Positions 21,246-52,797 of a stretch of 64,000 nt of DNA are shown piece after piece; position 1 is the first letter of the stretch; each line of letters starts with the position of its first letter. The stretch spans positions 12,136,501 to 12,200,500 of the forward strand of contig JANJXV010000013.1 in NCBI GenBank assembly GCA_024803745.1, read 5' to 3'. Both the position numbers and the translations under genes were made by a program. A model generated the notes under the pieces. That model was not told where the DNA came from. It searched no databases and saw nothing but the letters and a program-made list of their open reading frames with translations. This DNA comes from Megascapheus bottae (lineage: Eukaryota; Chordata; Mammalia; Rodentia; Geomyidae).

Positions 21246-21504
21246 TGAGCTTTTATTTTTTTTAATTTACTTTTTATTATTTATTTATTGTTTAGGGTTA
21301 GCATTCTATCACTTGAGCCATAGCTCCACTTCTGGCACTTTCTGAGTAGTTTATTGAGCGTCTCACAGACTTTCCTGTCCAGGCTGGCTTCTAACAATTT
21401 TCAGATCTCAGCCTCCTGAGTAGCTAGGATTACAGGCATGGATTACATGCACGAACCAGCAGCATCTGGTAGTATGGGGGTTTTTATGGAATATAAAGTT
21501 GTGA

Positions 21505-21720
21505 TTGGCTTTGCAGTGTAGCCTAGTGGTAGTGTGCTTGTCTAGCATTCACGAAGCCCTGGGTTCAAATTCTTGGTACTGCATAGCACAGAAGGAGCCA
21601 GAAGTAGTGCTATGGATCAAATGGTAGAGTGTTAGCCTTGAGAAAACTTAAGGACAGTGCCTAGGCCCTGAGTTCAAGCCCCAGGACTAGCTAAATAAAT
21701 AAGTAAGTAAATAAATAAAG
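21505..21720 (+). mobile_element. Type I SINE
   Basis: Head TAGCCTAGTGGTAGTGTGCT, CCTGGGTTCAAATTC; arm GCCCTGAGTTCAAGCCCCAG; tail has become (TAAA)n/(TAAG)n. Confidence 0.9.
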
Positions 21721-21865
21721 TGTGCTTGTGCCATATGTACTATTTTGATTTCAGTCTTAATATTCGATCGTAGGTATTTCCTGCCTTAGGAAATCTATAT
21801 TATGATTTTAGTGCTACATAACATTCTATCATCATTAGCTATACAAAGCAAAATTAAAAACTCTG

Positions 21866-22068
21866 CTCAGTGCTAGTGTTCACACCTGTAATCCTACCTA
21901 CTCAGGAGGCTGAGGATTGTAGTTTGAAAATCACCTAGGTTGACAAAGTCTGTGAGATTCTATCTCTAAAATAACCTGCATAAATGCAGAGCTGGAGGCA
22001 TATCTCAAGTGGTAGCGTGCCAAGCCTAGCAAGACTGAAACCTTGAGTTCAAACTCTAATACTGAAAA
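21866..22068 (+). mobile_element. Type II-like SINE, old
   Basis: TTCACACCTGTAATCCTACC, CTCAGGAGGCTGAGGATTGT, then ATATCTCAAGTGGTAGCGTG and TTGAGTTCAAACTCTAATAC. Confidence 0.75.
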
Positions 22069-22467
22069 ACAAATCTGTCTTGTGGTTCATCTGGGTTCAC
22101 TGTGCTGCAGCCCTGTTGTTGACAGGCGTAAAGGGGCTCTAGAAGGTCTGATGACTCACAACAGCGGAAGAAGACTATGAGTGTCAGAGTTGACAAACAG
22201 ATACTCATGACACAGAAGGGCACTGGGGCTCAGTGGAGAAATTTACTTTCGGGTCAGTGGGGAGTTGGCCTGCCAATCTTCTGCCACCTCCACCCTACTG
22301 CAACCAAAAAACAGCATTGGGAGGCTGCACAATCACTCACCACAACTTGTTTGGTTAAGGCATGCTTTGAGTTGGATTGTAAACATTTTAGTATTTGCAA
22401 CCTGCAATTCATTTTACACTGTAACACATACACACTCATCTGAAATACAAGTTGCACTAAACACCAC

Positions 22468-22470
<3 letters not shown>
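22069..22470. other. Intron 1, no feature seen
   Basis: Unique-looking sequence between SINEs. Confidence 0.4.

Positions 22471-22507
<37 letters not shown>
22471..22507. repeat. (GT)n microsatellite
   Basis: About 18 GT units at the tail of an antisense type II SINE. Confidence 0.95.
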
Positions 22508-22508
<1 letters not shown>

Positions 22509-22716
22509 TGGGGCTTGGACTCTGGGACTGGGTGCTGTCCCTGAGCTCTTTAACTCAAGGGTACTGAGCCACAGCACCACTTCCATTTTTTCTGGTGGTG
22601 AATTGGAGATAAGAGTCTAATGGTTTTTAGTGCCTGGGTGGCTTTGAATTTCAATCCTCAGATCTCATCCTCCTGAGTAGCTAGGATTACAGGCGTGAGC
22701 CACTGCACCTTGCCCA
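22508..22716 (-). mobile_element. Type II SINE
   Basis: ATGGGGCTTGGACTCTGGGA, GTGGTGAATTGGAGATAAGA, CTGAGTAGCTAGGATTACAG. Confidence 0.9.
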
Positions 22717-22799
22717 TTCTCAACTTCAGAACTCTACACAATATATTTTTTTATATCGCCAAGATTGTGATAATTTCTTTTTGCAGTCATAGAAAAACG

Positions 22800-23036
22800 C
22801 AAGCTGGACATGAGTGGCTCATCTATGTAATCCTAGCTACTCAGGAGGCTGAGATTTGAGGATCACAGTTTGAAGCCAGCCCAGGCAGGAAAGTCCACGA
22901 AGCTCTTATCTCCAATTACTACCCAAAACCCAGAAGTGGAGCTGTAGCTCAGGTGGATTGAATGCCAGCCCTGAGCAAGAATGCTAATGGACAGAGTCCC
23001 GGCCCTGAGTTCTAGCCCCAGTATCACTATGTGCGT

Positions 23037-23037
<1 letters not shown>
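22800..23037 (+). mobile_element. Type II SINE
   Basis: TAATCCTAGCTACTCAGGAG, CTCTTATCTCCAATTACTAC, arm AGCTGTAGCTCAGGTGGATT ... TGAGTTCTAGCCCCAGTATC. Confidence 0.9.

Positions 23038-23077
<40 letters not shown>
23038..23077. repeat. (CA)n microsatellite
   Basis: About 20 CA units following the SINE tail. Confidence 0.95.
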
Positions 23078-23080
<3 letters not shown>

Positions 23081-23339
23081 GCATGAGGAACCAAGTAGAA
23101 GCAGGTAAATGCACCTGGTCTCACAGTGGGCCTGTCGAACTTCACAGGTCTGCCCACGTTGCATAGTCCCATATATCCAGGGAAACAACACTGGTGGATG
23201 TAGTCGTATGTGTTATACTCTGGCCACCTGAAGTGCCTGGCTTGCATTTTCTATTCCACTCTCTTCCAGTCCCTTAAAAACCAAAACAACAACAAGTTGA
23301 TCTCATTATCAGTCTACTGGGTTATGACTGTGGACCCAG

Positions 23340-23860
23340 TTCAGTCCATGCCTCCTGGAACACCGGGTACACCCAGGCCATAGTGGATTGGACCAGGGGT
23401 GGGCACAGGGGTGGACACGTGGCCGAAGCTGACCAATCAGATTCCTCCCCTGGGACTTTGGAATTGGGCCATTCAGCCAGTTAGCAGCGGGAAGCTGAGC
23501 GAGAAGCAGAGTAGAAACAAGGTTGGAGAGTGAGTCACATGCAAGCCAGGAGGATGGAGGAGCAGAAAAGCCCTGAGTAAGCAGAGAGAGAGAGAGAGAG
23601 AGCTAGTCCTCAGAGACAATGGAGCAGCCGCACAGACAGCCGAGCAGCTGGGAGAACATGCAGCCCCAGAAGGAGCGGTGGACAGAGGGAGCCACAGCCT
23701 GAGGTCCCGATGGCTTCCCCGTTCCTGCCTTCAGCCTCTGCTCGTCCTGCCTGCGCATCCTTCCCGTGAGATGTTTTTTTGTCTTCTAGTGAGCTGGCTT
23801 CCCTTGCTTTCTATTACTTGTCTCTGGGAAGCCTTCATCAGCCAGAATAAGGGCAGTATG
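23340..23860. repeat. Possible ancient interspersed repeat, unclassified
   Basis: GTGGATTGGACCAGGGGTGG, GACCAATCAGATTCCTCCCC and GTGAGCTGGCTTCCCTTGCT are reminiscent of old mammalian repeat consensus sequences, but I cannot name the family. It holds a short GA run and no reading frame of interest. Confidence 0.35.
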
Positions 23861-24079
23861 TCTCTTTGGGGAAGCCAGATTGTGGGGGTGTAGACAGGTC
23901 TGGAGTCTGAACCAAACCCCATGTCCCATGCCTAGAAATTGCTTTTTAACCACAAGCTTGGGCAAAGCCACCGATGTGGTATTGTACATGTGGGGTCCTG
24001 GGGGACTGGGAACCCTCCACAGAGACCTCTTTTTTTTTTTTCTGATATTGTTGGTAGTGGGAAGCTGACGGGGTTTCAG

Positions 24080-24228
24080 AAAGGACTTAGTGACAGGATG
24101 GATGTGGGCTCTGGGGACAGACCACAGGTCACCTCTCTGAGCCTCACTTTCCGCATCTCTGAAATGGGACTGTTGTCAAGACCAGCAGTGTTCTGGGAAA
24201 AATACTTGAGACGTGCCTGGCTAATGCA
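24080..24228 (+). mobile_element. MIR relic
   Basis: TGTGGGCTCTGGGGACAGAC, ACCTCTCTGAGCCTCACTTT, CATCTCTGAAATGGGACTGT and ACGTGCCTGGC follow MIR order. Confidence 0.7.
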
Positions 24229-24468
24229 GCAGCTGTTGTTTAAGGAAGCCCCCAGAGTCCCAGCTTCCCGAAGGGGATGGCCCCACTGCTGATTAAGTTA
24301 AAGGCAGGACATTTCCCCACACCCACTGTTTCCTGCCCCTCAAACACCCTCACTCTGCCCCACCTCACTCTTTGATTCCTTCCTCTTCCCCTCCCCATTC
24401 CTGTCCTCATTTCCCCTGTATTCTGTTATGTTTGATGTTGATTGAAAACACCTGCTTTAGGAAAACAG

Positions 24469-24473
<5 letters not shown>

Positions 24474-24534
<61 letters not shown>
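24474..24534. repeat. (GA)n microsatellite
   Basis: About 30 GA units, uninterrupted. Confidence 0.97.
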
Positions 24535-24536
<2 letters not shown>

Positions 24537-24559
24537 CAGCCTTTGGTGGCAGGTAATAG

Positions 24560-24720
24560 AACTAGGTCTGGATCCTGACCTAGCTTCTAGCGTCTCTACG
24601 TTCTTGGGCAAATTACTGCATCTCTCTGAGCCTCCAGTTAATTATCTTTAAAAGAGTGATTATAATATCCATTCTGCTGTGCTGTAAGGAGAAAAGAGAA
24701 CCAATTTGACAAATGTTAGC
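24560..24720 (+). mobile_element. MIR relic
   Basis: TTCTTGGGCAAATTACTGCA, TCTCTCTGAGCCTCCAGTTA and AGTGATTATAATATCC match the MIR core and its 3' side. Confidence 0.75.
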
Positions 24721-25860
24721 TCTTCTTCCTCCCTGCCCCTTTCCCTTCTTCAAGATTCTTCTTCCTAGCTGGGCACAGGTATCCCCTTGGCACCCCATGT
24801 CCCACCCAGTAGCCACTGGGTGGCTTTCCCTGACTTTGGGCTCTCAGGCATCGGGGGCTTCTGTTCCCCTCACACCCTGAGCTCCAGTGGGCTGGAGGTG
24901 GACCAGAGCTTGGAGTCTGCATGTTGTGGGATCCCTGGTGCCCCTGCATAGACCTGGGCCCAGCTTAACAGAGCCACTGGTTCAGCTGGTGTGGTCCGTG
25001 TTGTTTTTTTTCCTCTCACTTTAGCAATCATACCCCAGCCAACTGTGGCATCTTCACACTCCCAACACCGATAAATATTGATGAGGAGAAGAACCAGGGG
25101 GCCCCTAGGGAGGAGGGAGAAGACTATGCCAAGCTCATCTTCACAAGCAAGGCTCAGACCCATCTGTGGTCCCTGAGGGCCCCAGAAGTGGAGGTGGGGA
25201 GCAGAGCCAGGGCAATGGAGGCATACCCAGAGCCACCACTCCACCAGCTTGGAGGGGAGGGGAGGGGAGGATGGCTCAGGCGGCAATAGTCCTACCTGGA
25301 TGTTTATAGACCTCTTGCTCCTGGGGAAGGATTGCATCGGCGGGGTGGGGGGGAGTCACAATTCTGTCACCCCTCTTTCTGTGTTGGTTCCATCTTGCTC
25401 TGCTTGTGCCTCCTCTTAAATCTCTCTTTTCCATCTTTTATTTTTACACCTGCATCTCTTCCTTTTCCTCCTCTCCCCTTCCCCTCCCTCTTTCAGCACC
25501 TCCCCTCCCCGCTTAGGCAGCTTTCACTTTTCTTCTCTTCCCTCCCAACAATTATTCTGAGAAATTCTGGGTTGGATGGTGATGAATCGGAACGGATACA
25601 GCTCGGAACACGGCAGGAGGAAGTGTGGAAGGCAGACGTGCTACTGTGACAGAGGCGTGTGCCCTCCCTTGGCATTAATTCATCAATTCATTTATTCACC
25701 TGATAATTGTTGAATGCCAGCCACCTGCCATTCCTAACATATCTACTGAATAACAGTTAGGTTTGCCATTATGAGGGTCAGGGATGGAGACACTTCATTT
25801 AGTTCTGGTAAAGCAGGTGTGCTAGCAGAGGTGGGGAGGGGGCAAACAGGCCTGAGATAA
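24721..25860. other. Intron 1, mostly unique; one GGGGA repeat
   Basis: 25251-25270 is a run of GGGGA units with quadruplex potential. 25672-25760 (TTCATCAATTCATTTATTCA) looks like an antisense MIR/L2 tail. No gene. Confidence 0.45.
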
Positions 25861-26055
25861 GCAAGGCATGGTGGATGTTGGTGGAATCCTACCTACTCTT
25901 GCTGGTGTGATAGAAGGATTGTGGTTTGAAGCCAGTCTGGGAAGGACATTTTGTGACACTCTTATCTCCAATTAACCAGCAGAATGCTTAAGTGGTAGAA
26001 TGCCAGCCTTGAGTGAAAAAGTTCAAACCCCAGTACCAGCACAAAACACACACCA
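25861..26055 (+). mobile_element. Type II SINE, diverged
   Basis: GGTTTGAAGCCAGTCTGGGA, CTCTTATCTCCAATTAACCA, arm CTTAAGTGGTAGAATGCCAG, CA-rich tail. Confidence 0.75.
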
Positions 26056-26583
26056 CAAGCAAAGCCTGTGGCAGGTTGGCTGGGGCCAGGTGGGTGTGGC
26101 TGCAGCATCAAATAAAGCAATGGGGAAAGCAGCTACCTGGAAGAATCCCAGTGGATAGAAAGGGCTGGGGCTGCTGGAGAAAGGCTCTGATCAGTCACTC
26201 TGTTGAGTTAACAAACAGCAGCAGTGACCAAGAGTGGAGTGGCAGGGGTTAGGGAGGTGATGCTAGAAGAAGGCGAGACCATATCTCAGAGGCCTTGAGG
26301 GCCCCTGAGGCTTTTCCTCAAGTGAGACTTGCAGACTCCTCAGGCCTCCTGTGTGCAGAGTCCACCGCTGGGGGCTGTGTGTGTCCTGGGAGGGTTAACA
26401 GCAAGGATGGCGGCTCTGCGGTGGTATATGTGGGCAAGGTAAGAGGCTGCTATGCTGGCTCCCGTTCCACTCTGTACATCTTTCCAGGCCTCTTCTGTCT
26501 GAGATTCAACCTCTGGGTGGCCTGTAGCAGCTTCTCTGGGCAGAATGTGCTAACCCTGGCCTTGCCTCTCTTTCTCTCCGCAG
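26056..26583. other. ARRB1: End of ARRB1 intron 1
   Basis: SINE-free, ending in a good polypyrimidine tract (CTTGCCTCTCTTTCTCTCCG) and CAG at 26581-26583, the acceptor of exon 2. Confidence 0.7.
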
Positions 26584-46880
<20,297 letters not shown>

Positions 46881-49800
46881 ACTGGAGCTGGCCCTTCCTC
46901 CGGGCAGCTCCAGGTCACTCTTGCACTCGGATGCTTCTTCGTCGTCTTCTTCTCCCCTTTGTTCTTCCAGTTTCTACCAGGGGTCCCCACACCCACCATC
47001 ACAGGCAGGGAGGGGGGGGTCCTTCCCCAAAAGGTGGTCTTCTAGGTCCAGTGATGAACCTCTGGCCTCAGGACTGGCCCCATGTCACCATGCCAATAGG
47101 ACCACAGCATACCACCTTCGCCCCTTTCTACAGTCACCTGTCCACCCCACTTTTCATGCTCACTCCCAGATAGGTCACTACAGCCCCGGCTTGGGGGATT
47201 TGGCTGGAAATGGAGCTGAAAGGAAGAGAGGGGGACACGAGGGGCACAGTGATGGTGGGCCTGGGGCTGTGGAGGGATATCCAAGCATGGGGACTTGAGA
47301 CATGGGAGATATCTGTGGTCCCAGGTGGTGACAGTTCTGGCAATTAGAGGATGACAGTGTCAAAGGCCACCCCTTTCTGGCTGGAGGGGCCCTCCTGTGG
47401 GTAGATTCTCCATGCCTTTTTGTCCTTGTCCCTGTGTCTTGATAGTGACATTGGTGAAGGTGCCTAGAGCCCAGGAGGGGTAAAAAAGCAATGCACTTTT
47501 CCTATCAGCAGCTATATCTAGGTGGAGACGAGCGGGTGAACTATAACCACATAGATTTTGGTTGTGGTCAGGTTATGCCGTTTTAGCTCCCTTTGTGGAT
47601 GGGGTGTGGACTCATTTGTATGCATCCACAGAGAGAACAAGAAGTCTCCTGCAGACACCATCCCTAGCACAGGAAGCTCAAGCTCCTAGGGAGGTTTCCT
47701 GAGGGGGCATTCAGAGATGGAGCAAGGGGTAGGAGGAAGAAAGGCCACCCTACCTCATTTCCTGGCTGAACTTAAGATGACCATCCAGGAAGCAAGACTG
47801 GAGGGCCAGAGGCAGCTGTAGTTCTCTAGGGCTGGGCTGGCCCTGCAGGCTGGGTGAAAGAGTGTGGCTGATATCACCATCCTCACTTTCAAGGGGATCC
47901 TGCCCCACCCATGGGGCCTCCTGAGGGAGGGCTGCTGATCTTCCTGTGGGGAGTTTCTGGGAACTATAGGGGTTCTTTCAGGGGGATCTGGTACCCACTG
48001 ACAGGTGTTGGTGCTGGGGCATTTCCCAGGGCAACAGGACAGGCAAGTGATAAAGTAGAAAGCGTTCAAGGTATCTTGGTTTGGTCTTTGATGCTAACTT
48101 GTGTGGGTGCGGGTGAGTTCCTGTCCCTGTGTTGAGCCTCAGTTTCTCATTCGAAAACCAAGGAGTTTGACCAGATGATTCCCAAAGGGCCATCAACTCT
48201 GGCTCTTGAGAATCTGTGAGCATTTCAGCATCTGGATTACCTAGTAGAATTAAGAGTTGCTCACTGCTTCCTATATCTCCAGAAAGGATTTATTGGGCAT
48301 CTGAGGTAGCAGAGCCTGCCTGTACCTACCTACTCCATTTTCTAGGCCAGGAGGATGACCTAATGCCAAGCTAGGGCCACAGCCACTGCTCTGGAGCCTA
48401 GACATTGCAAGGAGAAGAGCTTGTACTTGCTGAGGCTTTGGTGGGGGGGCTTATAGTAGGTTCTCTTAAGGCCTCACAGCCCCCCCCCAGACTACTCTGA
48501 GGCTTACCCAGGCAAATGTCCCCCAGTACTCTCCAGTTTAGCACCCCTAGGGATGGGGCATGTAACCATTTCACTTGGTGGAATGACCCAGTCACCAGCC
48601 TGGCCCTGCTCTGAAATCTCATCAGCAGTCAACCTAAGAGACCCCTTCCCAGCTAGGGGCAGACACATACTCTGGCTAGTTCTGGGGTCTTAGCTGCAGG
48701 TACCCCAACCCCTGCCAGGGATTGCTGTACAGTTGACACCTTACCCGGGCAGCTGCAGAATATTCTACAACAGCACATGGTGAGCATGTGCTATTCATTG
48801 TCTTCCTCTGAAACCTTTGGGGCTGATGTGAAGCTCTTTAGCACTTCAGGTCACTGCAAAGCCCTTCTCCAATGTATACACAGGGTTTCCTAGGCTGTTT
48901 TATTGCGTTTTCTCCATCCCGGCATTCCACTTATCTTGTGGATGTTTTTTAGAGTTAACTAAAATTTCTCCAGCTGCAGGGAAGTAGTACCTGGCTGTCT
49001 TGAGCCAAGACGGTGCAGGTGGTTAAATTGATTTGAATATAGCCTAACCATCCTTTGGTCACAATGTCTCTGCTCTGTGCCCAGCAACAGAGATACTAAG
49101 ATGGGTCCATCTCACCCCCTGTCCTTAGAAAGCTTGTAGCTAGGAGGAGTAACAGGAGGCCATGGTGGTAAGGGCTCCGTGGCTGCTGCTGGTCCACACT
49201 GGGCCCTTTCCAGTGGGTTCAGGTGCACATTAGAATGCACAGTCCTGTAAGTGGCCCATGGTGGGCTTGGGTGCCATCTGCATCTTGGCTAGGTGTCCTA
49301 CACAGCTGTGTACACACAGTATAAAGCAGTTTGGGCTGTTTCCTGAAGCAGCAGGCTCAGGGTGTCCTTACAGATGCCACCCAGATATGACCGAGTATTT
49401 CTTTGCAAGTCCCCTCTTTATTTTGCAGTCAACCTGGAGGGTTGAAGTGGAGGGGTGAGGTAACCCTTCTGAGCTTTAGGCATCCAGCCCTTAGCATTGG
49501 CACTTTCTGAGCCTTTGGGGGCCTGTGCTAGCTGAGCAGCCCGATCCAGTGAGTCATGAGGGTAGCATGTTGGTGCCAGTCAGGTCAGAGAGGAAGAACA
49601 TTCCCTGGGTGAAATGCCATCAAGCAGAGGGCCAGCTAACTTAAGAGTTCAGTTCCCTAGAAAGATGAGCAAAGTACTTGACTGGACCCCATACTCATCT
49701 CAACCTCAAAGCCCAGACAAGACGAAGTGGAGTCCTGTGGGGTTTGAGTTCAGCAGGAAGGTTGCTGACAAGCTGGTTCCCTCAGTGCAGTGACAGGAAT

Positions 49801-52290
49801 GCTGTTCTGTATATCTCCAGTGTTGCCCCTCAGTCCTGGCTGTCACCAACCAGCTGAGTGGCCTCGAGAAACTTCTTAGGCCGTTTCCCAAACAAGTGGT
49901 ACAGAAAGGCCTTCCTGCCTGGCTCAGACCCTAACTTCTATATAGCCCAGAGAAATCAGAGGCCAGCTGTCTACAAGTTGTAAACCACTGCCCAAGTAGT
50001 GACCTGCCATGGTAGGGCATGGACCAAGGTCGCACAGGAAGCCCACCCTGTCTACCAGCCTTCATCTCTCACCTGGCTTCTCAGTCAGTGTCAGTCAGAA
50101 TGACACGCAGCCACTTTTGCCCTGGAGACCCAGCTGGAAGGAAAGTTTCCAACTATTCAGAAATGCCATGACCAAGGACATGAGAACAGAGACAGGACAG
50201 AGGTTCAGAGACCTCTGGGCCTTCACAGGCCTGGAACTCTCCATCTTTCATCTCTCAGGTCTCCAACACCTTGGCTTTGACCCCAAGCCAGGAATCTGAA
50301 CCTGCATATCATGGGTCTATCAAATTCCAGGCATGAGGGGCAGTAGAAGTTGCCCATTTATTCTCTTCCAAGTGGCAGGCCTCATGCAGAATCAACCAGA
50401 GCTACTACAGTTTTCTGGTGAACCCTGGGAAAACCTTTGGCCCAGGGAAAGCTCAGGCTGCATGCCTTGAGATTTCTGCAACCAGAGAGGAAGTTTCTCT
50501 TCTGTTAGTGACTAGAGCTTGGGGATGACCACCCATCCAGGAGGAAGGGGCCAGGCCTGATCTTGAACCCATAGGGTTTCATGGGTACAGGTCTGGGCCT
50601 GGTCTGATTGGTTTCTTTTTAAACTCAAGGACCAAATGTATCTCCCCCAGTCCTCATTCATAGTCTGCTTTAGGCATGGTGTTTTATTCTCCCAGCCCCT
50701 GGCGGCTCCATCAATTTTTGCCTCCATTCCCTCCAGGATGAAGTAGCCTACCTGTGGGTGCAATCCCCACCTCTTACCACTCCTCTCCACAAGGCACTAC
50801 CCACCACCTTAACAGGGAGGCCTTATGGAAGGGGGGCACCTTTCCTCCCACCCCCAAATCCTCTTCCACCTTTTCACCCCAAAGGGGAAGTAAAAGCACA
50901 GGTCCCTGGGACCCATGGTCTACAGACATTCAGTGGTTTTCTAACCAGATACTCCGGAATCCCACAAAACTTTTGTTAGTGGCTGCTACCCAGGGTGGGG
51001 GCAAATGCTGAATCTCTAGCCCCCTCCCTTCTTCCCAAACCACCCAATCAACTCTGCTTTTCATCTCTCTTGCCTAGTAAGGGTTCACTTTTAAACTCTG
51101 CTTTGAGGAGAAACTTTAAACCACCACTCTGAGGTTTGGTCTCAAACCAGCAAGCACAGGTCCTATTTCTCATATTGGAACGGCTCCAGCTTTCCAATCC
51201 ACAATGTCTTAGAATTGAAACTTGGGCTCCCTAGGCCCAAGCATTTGCTCACACACAGGCACAAGTCACACGGACCCACTTGATGTTTTTTTTTTAGCTG
51301 ACCCACCCTGAAGCTCTAGCCTGGATGGATTCAGGCAGGGCCTGGTGCTCGGGAAGGACGGGGTTTTGACCCTGGATATTGGCTCATACAGGATGGTAGT
51401 TCATGTAGCAAGGAAACAGGCCTGATCTCCACCTAGGACTCGTGTGTGCTCCTGGGCCAGACTTCTGGGGATGATTTGGAGGAGTAGCGTCAGGTTCCTT
51501 TTTACTTATGGTCAGATGGACTTTGATGACCGAAGCCCCTCAGCTGAGGGCAGGATGCATTCTAATAGAGGCTGGTCCTCCCTCCCGGAACTTCTGGATT
51601 TCCCTCTCTGCCTGCCTCTCTGCCCAGGCCCCTCATTTTGGACCAGCCCTTGGCAGAAATTCCTGCCTCCTTCCTATCTCCCACAGTTTTCTATGTGGGA
51701 AGGTCAAGCCTAGGGCACTGCCATTTGCATGGCACCAGAGAAAGAATGCTCACTGACATTTTATGTTCAGTTAGTCAGAAGGGACCTACTCACCTCAGTT
51801 TCCCCATATGTACAGTGGAGCTAGTACCAGGATCCGTCACCTCATGGGGGCTATTTCCAGGGCAATAGAGAAGGAGTTCATAGGAGGTGGCAGCATGTGA
51901 GAGGCGGGTGAGGTCCTGGCCTAGGTGGCAGAACTTCGGAGCCTAGGACATGTACACTATCTTGGACTTTATCTGTTCAGTGTTAAGATCCAATCCCAGA
52001 TGCTCCAGGGGTTGCTTCTTTCTGTGGGGTGGGAACCAGTGTGTATGTACCAGGTATAGAGGGGAGGGGTGGCCTTGAACTTGTGAGTCTCCTTCTTCTG
52101 CCTTGCCAGGTCTGTGGCCCTTCTGTGAAGTGATTATTTGTGACACTCTCATTCCTGGATCACCTCCAGGTTAATCTGTTACCTGTGGCATTCCTTATTC
52201 TGTCAGATAAGTTATTATAGTTTATTCAAAGCGAACAGGACAAATAAAAAAATAGATAAGAGGTCATTAAAGATCTTCTGTGACAGAGGA
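46881..52290 (+). other. ARRB1: ARRB1 3' untranslated region
   Basis: About 5.4 kb from the stop codon to the first strong poly(A) signals. No type I or II SINE occurs inside, though they are about one per kilobase elsewhere; they resume immediately after 52298. Two to three faint MIR-like segments remain (48050-48200, 49840-49920, 51775-51870). Open frames within are chance. Confidence 0.85.
52243..52271 (+). promoter_or_regulatory. ARRB1: Poly(A) signals of ARRB1
   Basis: AATAAA at 52243-52248 and ATTAAA at 52266-52271, followed by a GT-rich stretch (CTTGTGTGTGTTTTC) from about 52296. I saw no earlier AATAAA in the 3' UTR. Confidence 0.8.
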
Positions 52291-52297
52291 TACTGCT

Positions 52298-52512
52298 TGT
52301 GTGTGTTTTCTTGGTACTGACGTTTGAACTCAGGGTCTGTGTGTCAGGAAAGAACTTTACCAGTGAGCAATACAGTCCCAGCCCTTTTGTTTGTATCTTG
52401 CTTGATTTTAAAACAGTCTTAGGCCACCTTTGACAGGATTGGCCTTGAACTTGAGAATCTCCTGCCTTAGCCTCCCAAATTGAGGTTACAGGCATGCATT
52501 ACCATGCCTGGT
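52298..52512 (-). mobile_element. ID-like plus B1-like SINE relic
   Basis: GGTACTGACGTTTGAACTCA and CCAGTGAGCAATACAGTCCC (ID side), GATTGGCCTTGAACTTGAGA and CCTTAGCCTCCCAAATTGAG (B1 side), antisense. Confidence 0.75.
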
Positions 52513-52572
52513 CCTGCTTTTATTTTAATCTCACATACCCTTAACAGTAGTACCATTGGCTGACCCCAAATT

Positions 52573-52797
52573 GATTTTTTTTGTGGGGGGGGGAGGTGTT
52601 GGTCCTGGGGCCCTGAGCTTTTTTGCTCCAGGCTAGTGCTCTACCACTTAACCCATGGCTCCATTTGTGACTTTTTTGGTGTATAATTGGAGATAGTCTC
52701 ACAGGCTTCTCTGCCCAGGCTGTCTTCGAACCATGATCCTCAGATCTCAATTTTCTGTGTAGTTAAGATTACAGGTGTGAGCCACCAATGCCCTTCG
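52573..52797 (-). mobile_element. Type II SINE
   Basis: GCTAGTGCTCTACCACTTAA, TGTATAATTGGAGATAGTCT, AGTTAAGATTACAGGTGTGA; a G run sits at the tail. Confidence 0.88.

Larger units (their letters stand above)
20767..21470 (-). mobile_element. Type II SINE split by nested insertions
   Basis: The antisense arm starts at 20767 (GGTCATGGGACTTGAACTCA) and resumes at 21259 onward (GTTTAGGGTTAGCATTCTAT, GTAGTTTATTGAGCGTCTCA, CTGAGTAGCTAGGATTACAG). TGAGCTTTTATTT at 20806-20818 and 21246-21258 brackets the inserted block. Confidence 0.78.
1..26583 (+). other. ARRB1: ARRB1 intron 1 (3' part)
   Basis: No coding exon can be supported before the exon at 26584, which starts in the middle of an Arg codon and so needs an upstream exon 1. 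I looked for the short ARRB1 exon 1 (Met-Gly-Asp-Lys-Gly-Thr then CG) with a donor and did not find it; there is also no CpG-rich promoter here. The region is therefore taken as the tail of a large first intron, full of SINEs, microsatellites and MIR relics. Open frames inside it are short and show no family resemblance. Confidence 0.8.

Noticed and set aside
1..26583. miR-326 hairpin, known from ARRB1 intron 1 in human
   Set aside because: I scanned for the mature core CCTCTGGGCCCTTCC on the + strand and did not find it; it probably lies upstream of the window.
1..26583. ARRB1 exon 1 and promoter
   Set aside because: No matching short exon with donor and no CpG-rich segment.
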